A DNA stretch of 64,000 bases. It comes from Alphaproteobacteria bacterium (GTDB lineage: Bacteria > Pseudomonadota > Alphaproteobacteria > UBA9219 > RFNS01). Of this stretch, positions 27,185-37,548 are shown in pieces. The stretch lies in NCBI GenBank assembly GCA_016124955.1, contig WGMR01000003.1, positions 186,001 through 250,000 on the forward strand. Direction: 5' to 3'. The translations under genes and the position numbers were made by a program. Positions within the stretch are counted from its first letter, which is position 1. Every line of letters begins with the position of its first letter. The notes under the pieces were generated by a model that did not search any database, had not been told where the DNA came from, and saw nothing but the letters and a program-made list of their open reading frames with translations.

Positions 27185-28633
27185 CTACTGCGCCGCCAAC
27201 AGGCTGGCGGCCGCCCGCTGCGCGGCATTGATGATGGGCACAGGCGCAAAACAGAACAGCATGATGTAGAACGCGCTTACCGACAAAACCGCGCGCAGGG
27301 AAAATTCCGGCACCGGGTCAATTGCCACCTTCGCTTCATCAAAATACATCAGCTTGATAATGCGCAGATAGTAATAGGCCGATACCGCGCTCATCAGTAC
27401 GCCAATGATCGCAAGCTGGTACATTCCGGCCTCGATCGCCGGCATGAACACGAAAAACTTGCCGAAGAAGCCGGCCAGCGGCGGCACACCGGCGAGCGAG
27501 AACATGAAAATCACCATCGCCAGCGCCAGCATGGGGCGTGATTTAGACAGGCCCGCGAGATCCTCGATCTTCTCGATCATCTGCCCCTTGTGGCGCAGGC
27601 AAAGAATTACGCCGAAAGCACCGAGCGAATTGATGAAATAGACCGCCATATATATCAGCACGCCTTGCACGCCTTCGATCGTGCCGGGGGCCAGGCCGAC
27701 AAGCGCGAAGCCTATATGGCCGATCGAACTGTAAGCCATCAGGCGCTTGATGTTGGTCTGCCAAATGGCGGTAAAACTGCCGATAATCATCGAAGCGATG
27801 GATGCAAAAACAACGATTTGCTGCCACTGCCCGGCCATCCCGGCAAAGGGCTCCATCAGCACGCGCACCAAAAGCGCCGTCGCGGCAACCTTGGGCGCGG
27901 CCGCAAAGAAGGCGGTAACGGGCGTGGGCGAACCTTCATAAACGTCCGGCGTCCACATATGGAAGGGCACGGCGGCGATCTTGAAGGCCAGCCCGGCCAC
28001 GATAAAGACCAGTCCGAAGATAACGGCCATCTGCGGCGCGGTTTCTTCGCCCACAACCGAGCGCAAGACATCGAAATTGGTGGTGCCGGTAAAACCGTAA
28101 ATCAGCGAAACGCCGTACAGCAACACGCCGGATGAAAGCGCCCCCAGCACAAAATATTTCAGCCCCGCTTCCGCTGCGCGCGCATCGTCGCGCTTGAAAG
28201 CCGCCAGCACGTAAAGCGCCAGGCTTTGCAGTTCAAGCCCCACATAAAGCGCAAGCATATCGTTGGCCGAAACCATGAGCATCATGCCAAGCGTCGCCAG
28301 CATGATAAGCACGGGATATTCCGGTTGCGCGATACGGGCGCGCTCGTTATAGCCCCAGGAAAGCATGACCGCCAACGCCGCGCCGACAAGCACGACGACT
28401 TTCACGAATTTCGCGAAGCTGTCATGCACGAACATACTGTTGAACACGACATAGCGCATGCCTTCCATCTGGGAAACGATACACGCCGCCGCCAGCATGA
28501 CGGCGACCGCGAGCACGCCCACCAGACGCGCCGATTTATTGCCCCCGAACACGCCAAGCATCAGCAAGAGCATGGCTGCAACGGCCATCAAAAGTTCGGG
28601 CGCCAGAACAACGAGTGCGAGCGGTGAATTCAT
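27185..28633 (-). CDS. nuoN: NADH-quinone oxidoreductase subunit N
   Basis: Antiporter-like proton-pumping subunit of respiratory complex I. The 482-residue protein has about 14 membrane helices and the conserved lysine/glutamate positions of the family, with KYFVLGALSSGVLLYGVSLIYG, FKIAAVPFHMWTPDVYEG and RLMAYSSIGHIGF. It is the last nuo gene; the start overlaps the nuoM stop by four bases, and birA follows after three bases. Confidence 0.97.
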   Translation of the reverse strand: MNSPLALVVLAPELLMAVAAMLLLMLGVFGGNKSARLVGVLAVAVMLAAACIVSQMEGMRYVVFNSMFVHDSFAKFVKVVVLVGAALAVMLSWGYNERARIAQPEYPVLIMLATLGMMLMVSANDMLALYVGLELQSLALYVLAAFKRDDARAAEAGLKYFVLGALSSGVLLYGVSLIYGFTGTTNFDVLRSVVGEETAPQMAVIFGLVFIVAGLAFKIAAVPFHMWTPDVYEGSPTPVTAFFAAAPKVAATALLVRVLMEPFAGMAGQWQQIVVFASIASMIIGSFTAIWQTNIKRLMAYSSIGHIGFALVGLAPGTIEGVQGVLIYMAVYFINSLGAFGVILCLRHKGQMIEKIEDLAGLSKSRPMLALAMVIFMFSLAGVPPLAGFFGKFFVFMPAIEAGMYQLAIIGVLMSAVSAYYYLRIIKLMYFDEAKVAIDPVPEFSLRAVLSVSAFYIMLFCFAPVPIINAAQRAAASLLAAQ

Positions 28634-30135
28634 TGCAAGCCCCCGGGGCCAAACTGGGCATGGTAGGTTGTGATGACCTTATCGAGTGTTGGCGCCATAA
28701 TGTCCTTGAAGCTGGCCGGGTAAATACCCATCCACAAAATCAGGCCGATCATGGGCAGGAACATCGCGTATTCGCGCCAGTTGAGATCAGGCATGGCAGC
28801 GGCGTCCGGCTTATCAGACGGGCCGTAAAACACGCGCCGGTAAAGCCAAAGCATATAGGCGGCCCCAAGGATGACGCCGACGGCCGCCAACAACGCCACC
28901 CAGGTATTGACCAGATACGCGCCCTGCATGCTTAGAAACTCGCCCACAAAACCGCTGGTACCCGGCAAACCGACCGAAGCCAGCATAAAGACCATAAAGG
29001 CGAAGGCGTAATGCGGCATGTTATTGGCGAGGCCGCCGTAGCGCGCGATTTCGCGCGTGTGCAACCGGTCATAGATCACGCCAACGCACAGGAACAGTGC
29101 CGAGGAAACCACGGTGTGCGAAAGCATCACGAACATCGCGCCTTCAAGCCCTTGCGTGTTCATGGTGAAGATGCCGAGCGTGACATAGCCCATATGCGCC
29201 ACGGAAGAATAGGCAATCAGCTTTTTTAAATCCTGCTGCACCAGCGCGACCAGTGATGTGTAAATGATGGCGATGATGCTGAGTGCAAAAACAAGGTCCG
29301 TGAAATAGGCACTGGCTTCCGGCAGCATCTGGATCGAAATGCGGATCAGGCCATAGCCGCCCATCTTCAACAGCACGCCCGCCAGCATAACCGAACCCGC
29401 CGTCGGTGCTTCCACATGCGCAAAAGGCAGCCATGTATGCAACGGCCACATGGGCGCCTTCACGGCAAAGGAAGCGAAGAAAGCCAGCCACAGCCACATT
29501 GCCATGTCGCGCGGAAAAACCGGGTTCGCGATCATCACGGTCATGTCGGTCGTGCCCGCGTGGAAACACATGGCGATCAGCGCAACCAACATGAGCACGG
29601 AGCCGACAAAGGTATAAAGGAAGAATTTATACGCGGCATAAACGCGTCCCGGCCCGCCCCATACGCCGACAATCAGGAACATCGGGATCAGCACCGCTTC
29701 AAAGAATAGATAGAACAAGATGAAATCGAGCGCGGTGAACATGCCGATCATCATGGTTTCAAGCAGCAGCAGCGCGATCATGAATTCCTTGGTGCGCTTG
29801 GTGATACCGCTAAAGGCCGAAAGCACACAAATCGGCGTCAGGAACGTGGACATCAGCACGAACCAGAACGAAACGCCGTCAACGCCCTTGTGATAGGCCA
29901 TGCCCCATTTCGGGATCCACGGAACTTTTTCGACCAGCTGGAAGCCGGTATCGGAAGGATCAAAATATTTCAGCAGCAGAAGCGAAACCGCGAAGGTAAC
30001 AAGCGAAACCGCGAGCGCCAGATATCGCGAAAGCGCGGTTTTACGCTCATCACTGCCGTTCACGAACAGCAGGATCAGCAACGCGCCAAGCGTGGGCAAA
30101 AAGGTTACGACGCTAAGAATGGGCCAGGAAACCAT
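28630..30135 (-). CDS. nuoM: NADH-quinone oxidoreductase subunit M
   Basis: Antiporter-like proton-pumping subunit of complex I, 501 residues with about 14 membrane helices. Recognisable segments are DGVSFWFVLMSTFLTPICV, FFEAVLIPMFLIVGVWG, FASFAVKAPMWPLHTWLP and KKLIAYSSVAHMGYVTLG, typical of NuoM. It starts one base from the nuoL stop and overlaps nuoN by four bases. Confidence 0.97.
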   Translation of the reverse strand: MVSWPILSVVTFLPTLGALLILLFVNGSDERKTALSRYLALAVSLVTFAVSLLLLKYFDPSDTGFQLVEKVPWIPKWGMAYHKGVDGVSFWFVLMSTFLTPICVLSAFSGITKRTKEFMIALLLLETMMIGMFTALDFILFYLFFEAVLIPMFLIVGVWGGPGRVYAAYKFFLYTFVGSVLMLVALIAMCFHAGTTDMTVMIANPVFPRDMAMWLWLAFFASFAVKAPMWPLHTWLPFAHVEAPTAGSVMLAGVLLKMGGYGLIRISIQMLPEASAYFTDLVFALSIIAIIYTSLVALVQQDLKKLIAYSSVAHMGYVTLGIFTMNTQGLEGAMFVMLSHTVVSSALFLCVGVIYDRLHTREIARYGGLANNMPHYAFAFMVFMLASVGLPGTSGFVGEFLSMQGAYLVNTWVALLAAVGVILGAAYMLWLYRRVFYGPSDKPDAAAMPDLNWREYAMFLPMIGLILWMGIYPASFKDIMAPTLDKVITTYHAQFGPGGLQ

Positions 30136-30136
30136 G

Positions 30137-32089
30137 TTACGCCCTCACCCAGAACCATGTCATGATCACCGCAAGGCCAATCACCATTGCAAAGGCATAG
30201 TGATAGACATAGCCGGTCTGCAGCGCGCTCGCGCGCTTCGCCAGCCTCTGCACCAGTGCGGCGATACCGTTGGGGCCAAGCCCGTCGATGATCATGTCGT
30301 CGCCGACCTTCCAGAACAGCCGCCCCAGCCGGTTGGCATTACGCACAAAAACGAAATCGTAAATTTCGTCGAAATAGTATTTGTTGAACACAAGCCGGTA
30401 GATGCCGCCAAGCCCGCTTGCGATCTTCGCGGGCAGACCCGGCCACACCACATAAAACAGATATGCAAACACGATGCCCGCAACCGCAATGCCGACAGGC
30501 AGTATCTTTGCCCATTCCGGTGCATGGTGCGCCGCTTCCAGCGTATCGTTCGGCGCCAGCACACGTATGGCCTGCCGCCAGAATTCACCGCGCTCGTGGC
30601 CGACAAAAAGCTCATAGCCGAAATACCCGGCTGCCACGGCCCCGGCCGCCAGCGGCAAAAGCGGGCCGAGCATGATCCAAGGGCTTTCATGCGCATGATC
30701 AAGCGTGTGACGATCCATCCGCGGCTTGCCGTGGAAGGTCAGCAACAGAAGGCGCCATGAATAGAATGCGGTCATGAAGGCTGCGGCAACGCCAAGCCAA
30801 TAAGCCGTTTCCCCGAACCAGCTATGGTCGGCATAGGCGGCTTCTAGAATCATATCCTTGGAATAGAAACCCGCCATGCCGAACACGCCGGGTATGCCAA
30901 CACCCGCGAGCGCGAGCGAACCGATCCACATGAGCGCATAGGTCCACGGGATTTTCTTCCAGATACCGCCCATCTTGCGCATGTCCTGCTCGCCCGACAG
31001 CGCATGGATCACCGAGCCGGCCCCGAGGAACAAAAGCGCCTTGAAGAAAGCGTGCGTCATAAGGTGGAAAATACCGGCGGAATAGGCGGAAACACCGAGC
31101 GCGAAGAACATATAACCAAGCTGGCTCATGGTCGAATAAGCGATCACGCGCTTGATATCGAATTGCGTCAGCCCGATTGTGGCGGCAACAATGGCCGTCA
31201 GCGCGCCCACGACCGTCACAACCATCAGCGCCACGGGCGCGTATTCAAATAGCGGCGAAAGCCGTGCCACCATGAACACGCCAGCCGTTACCATTGTGGC
31301 GGCATGAATCAGCGCGGAAACAGGGGTCGGGCCTTCCATTGCGTCCGGCAACCATGTGTGCAGCCCCAGCTGCGCCGATTTGCCCATCGCGCCCACGAAC
31401 AAAAGCAGGCAAATGGTCGTCAGCGCAGGCACGGCGTGACCGAGGAACATAAAGCTCACATCCGCCATTTCAGGCGCGCGGGCAAAAATGGTCGCAAACT
31501 CGATGGAATTAAAAACCATGTAGCAACCGAATATACCAAGCACGAAGCCGAAATCGCCGACCCGGTTGACAAGAAACGCCTTGATCGAAGCCTTGTTCGC
31601 GCTGTCTTTTTCATACCAGAAATTGATCAGCAGGTAGGAAGCAAGCCCCACCCCTTCCCAACCAAAGAACATCTGCAGCAGGTTGTCACCCGTCACCAGC
31701 ATGAGCATGAAAAAGGTAAAGAGGCTGAGGTAAGCCATGAAGCGCGGCTTGCTGTGATCGTGGCTCATATAGCCAACCGAATACAGGTGAACCATCGCCG
31801 AAACGCCGTTAACGACAACAAGCATCACCGCCGTCAGCGTATCGAGCTTGATCGCCCAGTTGACCGTAAGGTCGCCAGAATTGATCCAGGGAAACAATTG
31901 GTGCAACCGCGCGTTGCCCTCAAGCGCCACATCCTTGAAGATTGCGATTGAGGCCGTAGCCGCAATCAAAACGCCAGCGCAGGTGATAAGCTGCGCGCCG
32001 CGGTCGCCCAACCGGCGGTTCAGCAGCCCGGCGATAATGGCCCCGGCAAGCGGAGCGAAAACGGCGGCATAATCCATCCAGACCGGCAT
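30137..32089 (-). CDS. nuoL: NADH-quinone oxidoreductase subunit L
   Basis: Largest antiporter-like subunit of complex I, distal in the membrane arm, with the long lateral helix that couples the pumps. The 650-residue protein has about 16 helices; diagnostic parts are YMSHDHSKPRFMAYLSLFTF, LLQMFFGWEGVGLASYLLI, KSAQLGLHTWLPDAMEGPTP, HAATMVTAGVFMVARLSP and RVIAYSTMSQLGYMFFALG. It lies four bases from nuoK. Confidence 0.97.
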   Translation of the reverse strand: MPVWMDYAAVFAPLAGAIIAGLLNRRLGDRGAQLITCAGVLIAATASIAIFKDVALEGNARLHQLFPWINSGDLTVNWAIKLDTLTAVMLVVVNGVSAMVHLYSVGYMSHDHSKPRFMAYLSLFTFFMLMLVTGDNLLQMFFGWEGVGLASYLLINFWYEKDSANKASIKAFLVNRVGDFGFVLGIFGCYMVFNSIEFATIFARAPEMADVSFMFLGHAVPALTTICLLLFVGAMGKSAQLGLHTWLPDAMEGPTPVSALIHAATMVTAGVFMVARLSPLFEYAPVALMVVTVVGALTAIVAATIGLTQFDIKRVIAYSTMSQLGYMFFALGVSAYSAGIFHLMTHAFFKALLFLGAGSVIHALSGEQDMRKMGGIWKKIPWTYALMWIGSLALAGVGIPGVFGMAGFYSKDMILEAAYADHSWFGETAYWLGVAAAFMTAFYSWRLLLLTFHGKPRMDRHTLDHAHESPWIMLGPLLPLAAGAVAAGYFGYELFVGHERGEFWRQAIRVLAPNDTLEAAHHAPEWAKILPVGIAVAGIVFAYLFYVVWPGLPAKIASGLGGIYRLVFNKYYFDEIYDFVFVRNANRLGRLFWKVGDDMIIDGLGPNGIAALVQRLAKRASALQTGYVYHYAFAMVIGLAVIMTWFWVRA

Positions 32090-32093
32090 GTTC

Positions 32094-32420
32094 CTAGCCC
32101 TTCATCTGGTTGATATCCTCAACCGCGATGCTTTCACGGTTGCGGAAGTAAACGACAAGGATGGCAAGGCCGATGGCCGCCTCGGCCGCAGCGACGGTAA
32201 GAACGAACATCGTGAATACCTGCCCGAGCAAATCGTTCAACGCCACGGAAAAGGCAACGAAGTTGATGTTCACGGCCAGCAGCATCAACTCGATCGACAT
32301 CAGGATGATGATGACGTTTTTGCGGTTGATGAAAATGCCGAAAACGCCGATCGTAAACAAAATGGCGGCAACGATAAGAAAATGGGGAAGCCCAACGGGC
32401 AAGGCATGCATATCCATCAC
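32094..32420 (-). CDS. nuoK: NADH-quinone oxidoreductase subunit K
   Basis: Small three-helix membrane subunit of complex I (mitochondrial ND4L). The 108-residue product has the expected helices with the two conserved membrane glutamates, in [17 protein letters not shown] and [14 protein letters not shown]. The start overlaps the nuoJ stop by four bases (ATGA); an internal ATG two codons later is possible. Confidence 0.96.
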   Translation of the reverse strand: MMDMHALPVGLPHFLIVAAILFTIGVFGIFINRKNVIIILMSIELMLLAVNINFVAFSVALNDLLGQVFTMFVLTVAAAEAAIGLAILVVYFRNRESIAVEDINQMKG

Positions 32421-33037
32421 GATACCCCCTTCCCGCTTTCGACCTGTCTGATCTCGACCGTTTCATTCCGCCTGCGCGCAAGCTGCTGCTGCAGCTTCTG
32501 CCGCCGCACATCCGGCTTGTGGCGCAACGTCAGCACGATAGCGCCGATCATCGCGACCAGAAGCACAAGCCCGGAAACCTGGAACGGGTAGATATAGCTT
32601 GTGTATAAAACGCGGCCGATAGCGACGGTGTTTTCAACGCCCGGCGCTTCGGCTTCCGATACCGGCACAATGCCGTCGGCATCCGGCCCGGCCCCGTAGG
32701 TCGCCAGCCCCATGCCAAGTTCGGCAAGGATAATAAGCCCGACCAGAGCGCCGATAGGCATGTAGCTCAGGAACCCGTGGCGCAGTTCGCGGAAATCGAT
32801 ATCGAGCATCATGACGACAAAAAGGAAAAGCACCGCGACCGCGCCGACATAAACGATCACCAGGATCATGGCGATAAATTCCGCGCCCATAAGCACGAAA
32901 AGCCCGGCCGCATTAAAGAAACACAACACAAGAAACAGCACGGCATGCACGGGGTTGCGCGCGGCAATCACCATCAATGCCGCCGCAACCAGCACGGCGG
33001 AAAAAAGGTAAAAAACAAGGCCGGGAAGTATTTCCAT
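32417..33037 (-). CDS. nuoJ: NADH-quinone oxidoreductase subunit J
   Basis: Five-helix membrane subunit of complex I (ND6). The 206-residue product has [20 protein letters not shown] and the conserved [19 protein letters not shown] helix with its pi-bulge region. I place the start at the ATG at 33037 ([12 protein letters not shown]), as in relatives; a longer reading to 33106 overlaps nuoI and has unrelated residues. AGGAACG lies upstream. Confidence 0.95.
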   Translation of the reverse strand: MEILPGLVFYLFSAVLVAAALMVIAARNPVHAVLFLVLCFFNAAGLFVLMGAEFIAMILVIVYVGAVAVLFLFVVMMLDIDFRELRHGFLSYMPIGALVGLIILAELGMGLATYGAGPDADGIVPVSEAEAPGVENTVAIGRVLYTSYIYPFQVSGLVLLVAMIGAIVLTLRHKPDVRRQKLQQQLARRRNETVEIRQVESGKGVS

Positions 33038-33054
33038 CCTGTTACGTTCCTCGC

Positions 33055-33540
33055 TTACCGGTATGGCGCATCGGCGGCAAGATTGGCCGCAATCTCGGCC
33101 TCCCACCTGTCGCCATTCGCCAGCAGCTTGTCTTTGTTATAAAGAAGCTCTTCGTGCGTCTCGGTCGCATATTCGAAGTTCGGCCCCTCCACGATCGCAT
33201 CGACCGGGCAAGCTTCCTGGCACAGCCCGCAATAGATGCACTTGGTCATATCAATATCATAGCGCGTGGTGCGGCGGCTGCCGTCTTCGCGCGGCTCGGC
33301 CTCGATCGTAATCGCCTGCGCGGGGCACACGGCTTCGCAAAGCTTACAGGCAATACAGCGCTCCTCGCCATTCGGATAACGGCGCAATGCGTGTTCGCCG
33401 CGAAAACGCGGGCTCAACGGCCCTTTTTCATAAGGGTAATTGATGGTCACGCGCGATTTGAAAAGATAGGAGAAGGTCAATGCAAGACCCTGCACAATCT
33501 CGATCAGGAACAACCGTTTGCTGTCTTGGAGAAACGACAT
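33055..33540 (-). CDS. nuoI: NADH-quinone oxidoreductase subunit I
   Basis: Complex I subunit with two 4Fe-4S clusters (N6a, N6b) linking the peripheral arm to the quinone site. The 161-residue protein has both motifs, [12 protein letters not shown] and [12 protein letters not shown], and the [16 protein letters not shown] segment common to alphaproteobacterial and mitochondrial homologues. Start at the ATG at 33540 ([11 protein letters not shown]), seven bases after the nuoH stop, with GGATGTG upstream. Confidence 0.97.
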   Translation of the reverse strand: MSFLQDSKRLFLIEIVQGLALTFSYLFKSRVTINYPYEKGPLSPRFRGEHALRRYPNGEERCIACKLCEAVCPAQAITIEAEPREDGSRRTTRYDIDMTKCIYCGLCQEACPVDAIVEGPNFEYATETHEELLYNKDKLLANGDRWEAEIAANLAADAPYR

Positions 33541-33547
33541 CACATCC

Positions 33548-34585
33548 TCACAATACCCGCGTGGCCGCGATAAGCACGACCCACACAAGCGATAGCGGAA
33601 GGAAAAGCTTCCAGCCGATCCGCATCAGCTGGTCATAACGGTAACGCGGCAGCGCCGCACGCACCCACAGAAACAGGAACAGCACAAAACATATTTTCAG
33701 CACGAACCAGATAAAACCCGGCACATAGGTAAACGGCTCGATATAAAACGGCGGCAGCCAGCCACCAAGGAACAATATGGTGGTGACCGCGCTCAGTAAA
33801 ATCATGTTGGCGTATTCGCCAAGGAAGAACAGCGCGAAGCTCATGGACGAATATTCGGTATTAAACCCGCCCACCAGTTCGGATTCGCTTTCCGGCAAAT
33901 CGAATGGGTGGCGGTTTGTTTCCGCCAGCGCCGAAATAAAGAACACGACCGCCATCGGGAATAAAAGCGGCAACCCGACCGGCCAGCCTTCGGGCGCGAA
34001 CAATTTGAAGGCAAACCAGCCATCCTGCTGCGCCAGAATAATGGCGTTTAAGTTCAACGAACCGCTCATCAGCAGCACGGTGATGATCACAAGGCCGATG
34101 GAAACTTCATAGCTGACCATCTGCGCCGCCGAACGCAGACCGCCGAGGAAAGAATATTTGGAATTGGATGACCAGCCGGCGATAATGATGCCGTAAACAC
34201 CGAGCGATGAAATCGCGAACAGATAAAGAATGCCTACATTAATGTCGGCCAGCACCAAACCGGCATCGAACGGCACCACGGCCCATGCAGAAAGCGCGAG
34301 GAAAAAGGTCAGCACCGGCGCGCCGATAAACAAAACCGGGTTAGCGCCCGAAGGAATAATGGTTTCCTTGCCCAAAAGCTTGATGCCATCGGCGATGGGT
34401 TGCAGCAAGCCGATGGGCCCCACCACGTTCGGCCCCTTGCGGAGCTGCATCGCCGCCAGCACCTTGCGTTCGGCATAGGTCAGGTACGCGACTCCTATCA
34501 ACACCACGACAACGATGGCGGCAATGCACCCGACCATAATAGCGGGCTGCATTAGATAGTTTTGCCAAATCTCGAGAAGCGTCAT
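33548..34585 (-). CDS. nuoH: NADH-quinone oxidoreductase subunit H
   Basis: Membrane subunit forming most of the quinone chamber and entry of complex I. The 345-residue, eight-helix protein has [52 protein letters not shown] and [19 protein letters not shown], all invariant landmarks. It overlaps the nuoG stop by four bases (ATGA). Confidence 0.97.
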   Translation of the reverse strand: MTLLEIWQNYLMQPAIMVGCIAAIVVVVLIGVAYLTYAERKVLAAMQLRKGPNVVGPIGLLQPIADGIKLLGKETIIPSGANPVLFIGAPVLTFFLALSAWAVVPFDAGLVLADINVGILYLFAISSLGVYGIIIAGWSSNSKYSFLGGLRSAAQMVSYEVSIGLVIITVLLMSGSLNLNAIILAQQDGWFAFKLFAPEGWPVGLPLLFPMAVVFFISALAETNRHPFDLPESESELVGGFNTEYSSMSFALFFLGEYANMILLSAVTTILFLGGWLPPFYIEPFTYVPGFIWFVLKICFVLFLFLWVRAALPRYRYDQLMRIGWKLFLPLSLVWVVLIAATRVL

Positions 34586-36645
34586 TCCGCCGCCTCCGCC
34601 TGTATGCCGCCATCAAGCATGGCGACGCATTGCGCCATGGTGGGGGAAGCACGGCAAATGCTGTTGGTCATATAGAAACCTGCGTGATCGAGCGTCGGCA
34701 CGAATGGCGCGTCATCAATTGCGCCTTCGGTGCCGAACGGCTGCCAAGCGACCGGTGTCATCTCCGCGATGTGCGCGAACACGGGGCTTGCCTGCTGCAT
34801 CGCTTGCCTGAGGGCGGCAAGGTTATCATACGGCAACTTGTGTCCGGCAAATTCAGAAAGCGCGCGGATGATCTTCCAATCTTCCCGCGCTTCGCCCGGC
34901 GGAAAAGCAGCCTGCCGCGCACGCTGAGGGCGGCCTTCGGTGTTTACATAAATCGCGTTCTTTTCCGTATAGGCCGCGCCCGGCAAAATCACATCGGCAC
35001 GGTGTGCGCCGCGGTCGCCATGATGACCCTGATACACGACGAAGCATGTTCCAAGCTTGTCCGTATCAATTTCGTCAGCGCCAAGCAGCCACAAAACATC
35101 CAACCCGCCCTGCCCTGCGGCATCGACGATTTGCTGCGTGGTCATGCCGCCTTGTTGCGGCAAAAAGCCAAGCTCAAACCCGCCAACGCGCGCAGCCGCG
35201 AGTTGCAGAACGTTAAAACCGTTCCAGTCATCGCGCACGACATTGAATTTCGCGGCAATCTTGCAAGCGGCCGCCTGCAGCGCCTTGCCATCCTTGCGCG
35301 CCAGCGCACCGGCGCCAAGAATGACCATGGGGTTGCGCGCGCTGCGCATGATGTTGAAAAATTCGCCCTTTTCGTTCAGCAGGTCGTGTATGGCCTGCCC
35401 GCCCGTCCCCAGATGCCGGTAGGGGTATGTCAGATCAACAGGCTCGCCGATCAACGCGACGCGCATTCCGCCCTGCAGCCAGCGCTTGCGGATCCGGGCG
35501 TTGACGAGCGTGGCTTCATAGCGCGGGTTGCAACCGATAAGCAGAACGGCATCCGCCTGCTCGATCCCCGCGATACCGCTGTTGAACAGGTAGCCGGCGC
35601 GCTGCGAAACGTCATAGGTTGCGCCATCCTGCCTGCAATCGATGTTGGGCGAACCAAGTGTGCCCATAAGCTGCTTCAGCGCAAACATGCTTTCGCAATC
35701 CGCCATATCGCCCGCGAGCGCGCCGATGCGTTTGCCGTCGGCACCCTTCAGGCGCGCGGCCACGGCCGCGAAGGCTTCCTGCCACGTGGCGGGTTGCAAT
35801 TTGCCGTCCCGCCGCACATAGGGGCGGTCGAGCCGCTGGCGCTTCAGCCCGTCGCAAGCGAAGCGGGTTTTATCGTTGATCCATTCTTCGTTCACGTCTT
35901 CATTCAAGCGCGGCAGAATGCGCATGACCTCGGCCCCGCGCGTATCCACGCGTATGCTGCAACCGACCGCATCCATCACATCGACCGTCTCGGTCTTTTG
36001 CAATTCCCACGGCCGGGCTTCAAACGCATAAGGCTTGTTGGTCAGCGCGCCCACAGGGCAAACATCGATCAGGTTGCCGGAAAGCTCGGACGTGATCGCC
36101 TGCTCGACATAGGTCGTGATCTCAAGATGGTCGCTGCGGTTGATGCCGCCCAGCACGGGCGTGCCTGCAATTTCGTCGATAAAGCGGATGCAGCGGGTGC
36201 ACTGGATACAGCGCGTCATGGCGGTGCCGATCAACGGGCCGAAATTCTTGTCTTCGACCGCGCGCTTGTTTTCCGCAAAGCGGCCACGGTCAAAGCCATA
36301 AGCGACCGCCTGATCCTGCAAATCGCACTCGCCGCCCTGATCGCAAATCGGGCAATCAAGCGGGTGGTTAATCAGCAGCATTTCCATGACATTCTTGCGG
36401 GCGCGCTTGACCACATCGGTTTCGGTGCGCACGACCATGCCGTCGGCGCAGGGCAGCGCGCAGCTCGCTTGCGGCTTCGGCGTCTTTTCGACTTCGACAA
36501 GGCACATGCGGCAATTGCCGGGAACGCTAAGTTTGTCGTGATAGCAAAAACGGGGAATTTCGATGCCAAGCTGCTCGCACGCCTGCAGCACGGATGTACC
36601 GGGCACGACCTCGATTTCGGTGTTGTTGATGCTCAGTTTCGGCAT
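34582..36645 (-). CDS. nuoG: NADH-quinone oxidoreductase subunit G
   Basis: Large iron-sulfur subunit of the peripheral arm of complex I. The 687-residue protein begins with a 2Fe-2S ferredoxin domain ([20 protein letters not shown]), continues with [20 protein letters not shown] and [10 protein letters not shown] clusters, then an inactive molybdopterin-oxidoreductase-like domain. The C-terminus contains the short [13 protein letters not shown] stretch typical of alphaproteobacteria. Unlike the other nuo genes it is separated from the gene before it by 105 bases containing a candidate promoter, because two RNA methyltransferase genes lie between nuoF and nuoG. Confidence 0.97.
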   Translation of the reverse strand: MPKLSINNTEIEVVPGTSVLQACEQLGIEIPRFCYHDKLSVPGNCRMCLVEVEKTPKPQASCALPCADGMVVRTETDVVKRARKNVMEMLLINHPLDCPICDQGGECDLQDQAVAYGFDRGRFAENKRAVEDKNFGPLIGTAMTRCIQCTRCIRFIDEIAGTPVLGGINRSDHLEITTYVEQAITSELSGNLIDVCPVGALTNKPYAFEARPWELQKTETVDVMDAVGCSIRVDTRGAEVMRILPRLNEDVNEEWINDKTRFACDGLKRQRLDRPYVRRDGKLQPATWQEAFAAVAARLKGADGKRIGALAGDMADCESMFALKQLMGTLGSPNIDCRQDGATYDVSQRAGYLFNSGIAGIEQADAVLLIGCNPRYEATLVNARIRKRWLQGGMRVALIGEPVDLTYPYRHLGTGGQAIHDLLNEKGEFFNIMRSARNPMVILGAGALARKDGKALQAAACKIAAKFNVVRDDWNGFNVLQLAAARVGGFELGFLPQQGGMTTQQIVDAAGQGGLDVLWLLGADEIDTDKLGTCFVVYQGHHGDRGAHRADVILPGAAYTEKNAIYVNTEGRPQRARQAAFPPGEAREDWKIIRALSEFAGHKLPYDNLAALRQAMQQASPVFAHIAEMTPVAWQPFGTEGAIDDAPFVPTLDHAGFYMTNSICRASPTMAQCVAMLDGGIQAEAAE

Positions 36646-36671
36646 AGGTTCATATCCATGAATCTCAATGC

Positions 36672-36699
36672 TTTATAATGCAACGCCGATTCACGCAAA
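36672..36699 (-). promoter_or_regulatory. Candidate internal promoter before nuoG
   Basis: On the minus strand TTTGCG (36694-36699) and TATAAA (36672-36677) are 16 bases apart, in an AT-rich 105-base gap between the trmH-type gene and nuoG. The -10 is good and the -35 weak. If used, nuoG-N could be transcribed apart from nuoA-F. Confidence 0.35.
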
Positions 36700-36750
36700 A
36701 GCGGCGATTTCCAATTATCTTTCAAGCCGTTCATTTATGTCACACCAAAC

Positions 36751-37548
36751 TTATCCACAGGCATCGGTAATCGCGTAAAGCATCACACCTGTCGCGACCG
36801 CGAGGTTGAGCGAGTCCGCACGCCCCCGCATAGGTATTTTGACCAGCGTATCGCACGCCTTGGCCATGTTTTCGGGCAAACCGGATTGTTCATTCCCGAT
36901 CAGCAACAAAATCGGCTTGCGGTATTTCGGGGCTCTGTAGCCCTGCTTGGCCTGCAAATGGGTGCCAACGACCATTCCCGGCCATTTGGAACGCCATACC
37001 AAGAATTCATCGCAAGAACACCTGATAAGCTTCTGATTAAAAATGGACCCCATGCTCGCCCTCACAACTTCAATTGAGAACGGATCGCATACCTCGCCGA
37101 TCAGGATCACGCCATCAGCGCCAGCCGAATCGGCTGTACGAATCACGGTGCCAAGATTGCCGGGGTCGCGCACTCCTTCCAGCGCTACCCAAATACCCGC
37201 TTTATGTGCGGCGATACCCGCCAGATCGCCCTGATGCTGGTCAAAAATGCCGATCACGCTTTGCGGGTTGCCGCGGCCTGTCAGCTTTTCCATCACCTTG
37301 CGGCTGACTTCAAGGCACGAACCTTTTGTGCCCATTGCGCCGCGCAAACGTTCCACATGCTTGTTGCCGCCCATGTCATCCAGATAAACGAGCGTGCGGG
37401 GAACAAAACCCTGCTCCTGCGCATCCAGAAGCGTGCGAATGCCTTCGGCCACAAATTGTTTTGCCTGCGTGCGGTATTTACGCACGAACAGGCTCGCGAT
37501 CTGCTTGATCTGCGGGTTCGCCGTGCTGGTTATGCTTTTAACGCTCAT
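36751..37548 (-). CDS. TrmH/SpoU-family RNA 2'-O-methyltransferase
   Basis: SPOUT-class methyltransferase acting on rRNA or tRNA ribose. The 265-residue protein has an N-terminal substrate-binding domain (PQIKQIASLFVRKYRTQAKQ) and the SpoU domain with ALEGVRDPGNLGTVIRTADS, LIGNEQSGL and ADSLNLAVATGVMLYA, the knotted AdoMet-binding motifs. Target nucleotide not predictable. I chose the ATG at 37548, which overlaps the upstream methyltransferase stop by four bases (ATGA), over the in-frame ATG at 37560. It sits inside the nuo gene cluster. Confidence 0.9.
   Translation of the reverse strand: MSVKSITSTANPQIKQIASLFVRKYRTQAKQFVAEGIRTLLDAQEQGFVPRTLVYLDDMGGNKHVERLRGAMGTKGSCLEVSRKVMEKLTGRGNPQSVIGIFDQHQGDLAGIAAHKAGIWVALEGVRDPGNLGTVIRTADSAGADGVILIGEVCDPFSIEVVRASMGSIFNQKLIRCSCDEFLVWRSKWPGMVVGTHLQAKQGYRAPKYRKPILLLIGNEQSGLPENMAKACDTLVKIPMRGRADSLNLAVATGVMLYAITDACG

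Noticed and set aside
34630-36678. 682-codon open frame on the plus strand opposite nuoG
   Set aside because: Antisense shadow of a GC-rich conserved gene; composition (Ala/Arg/His-rich) is typical of such shadows.
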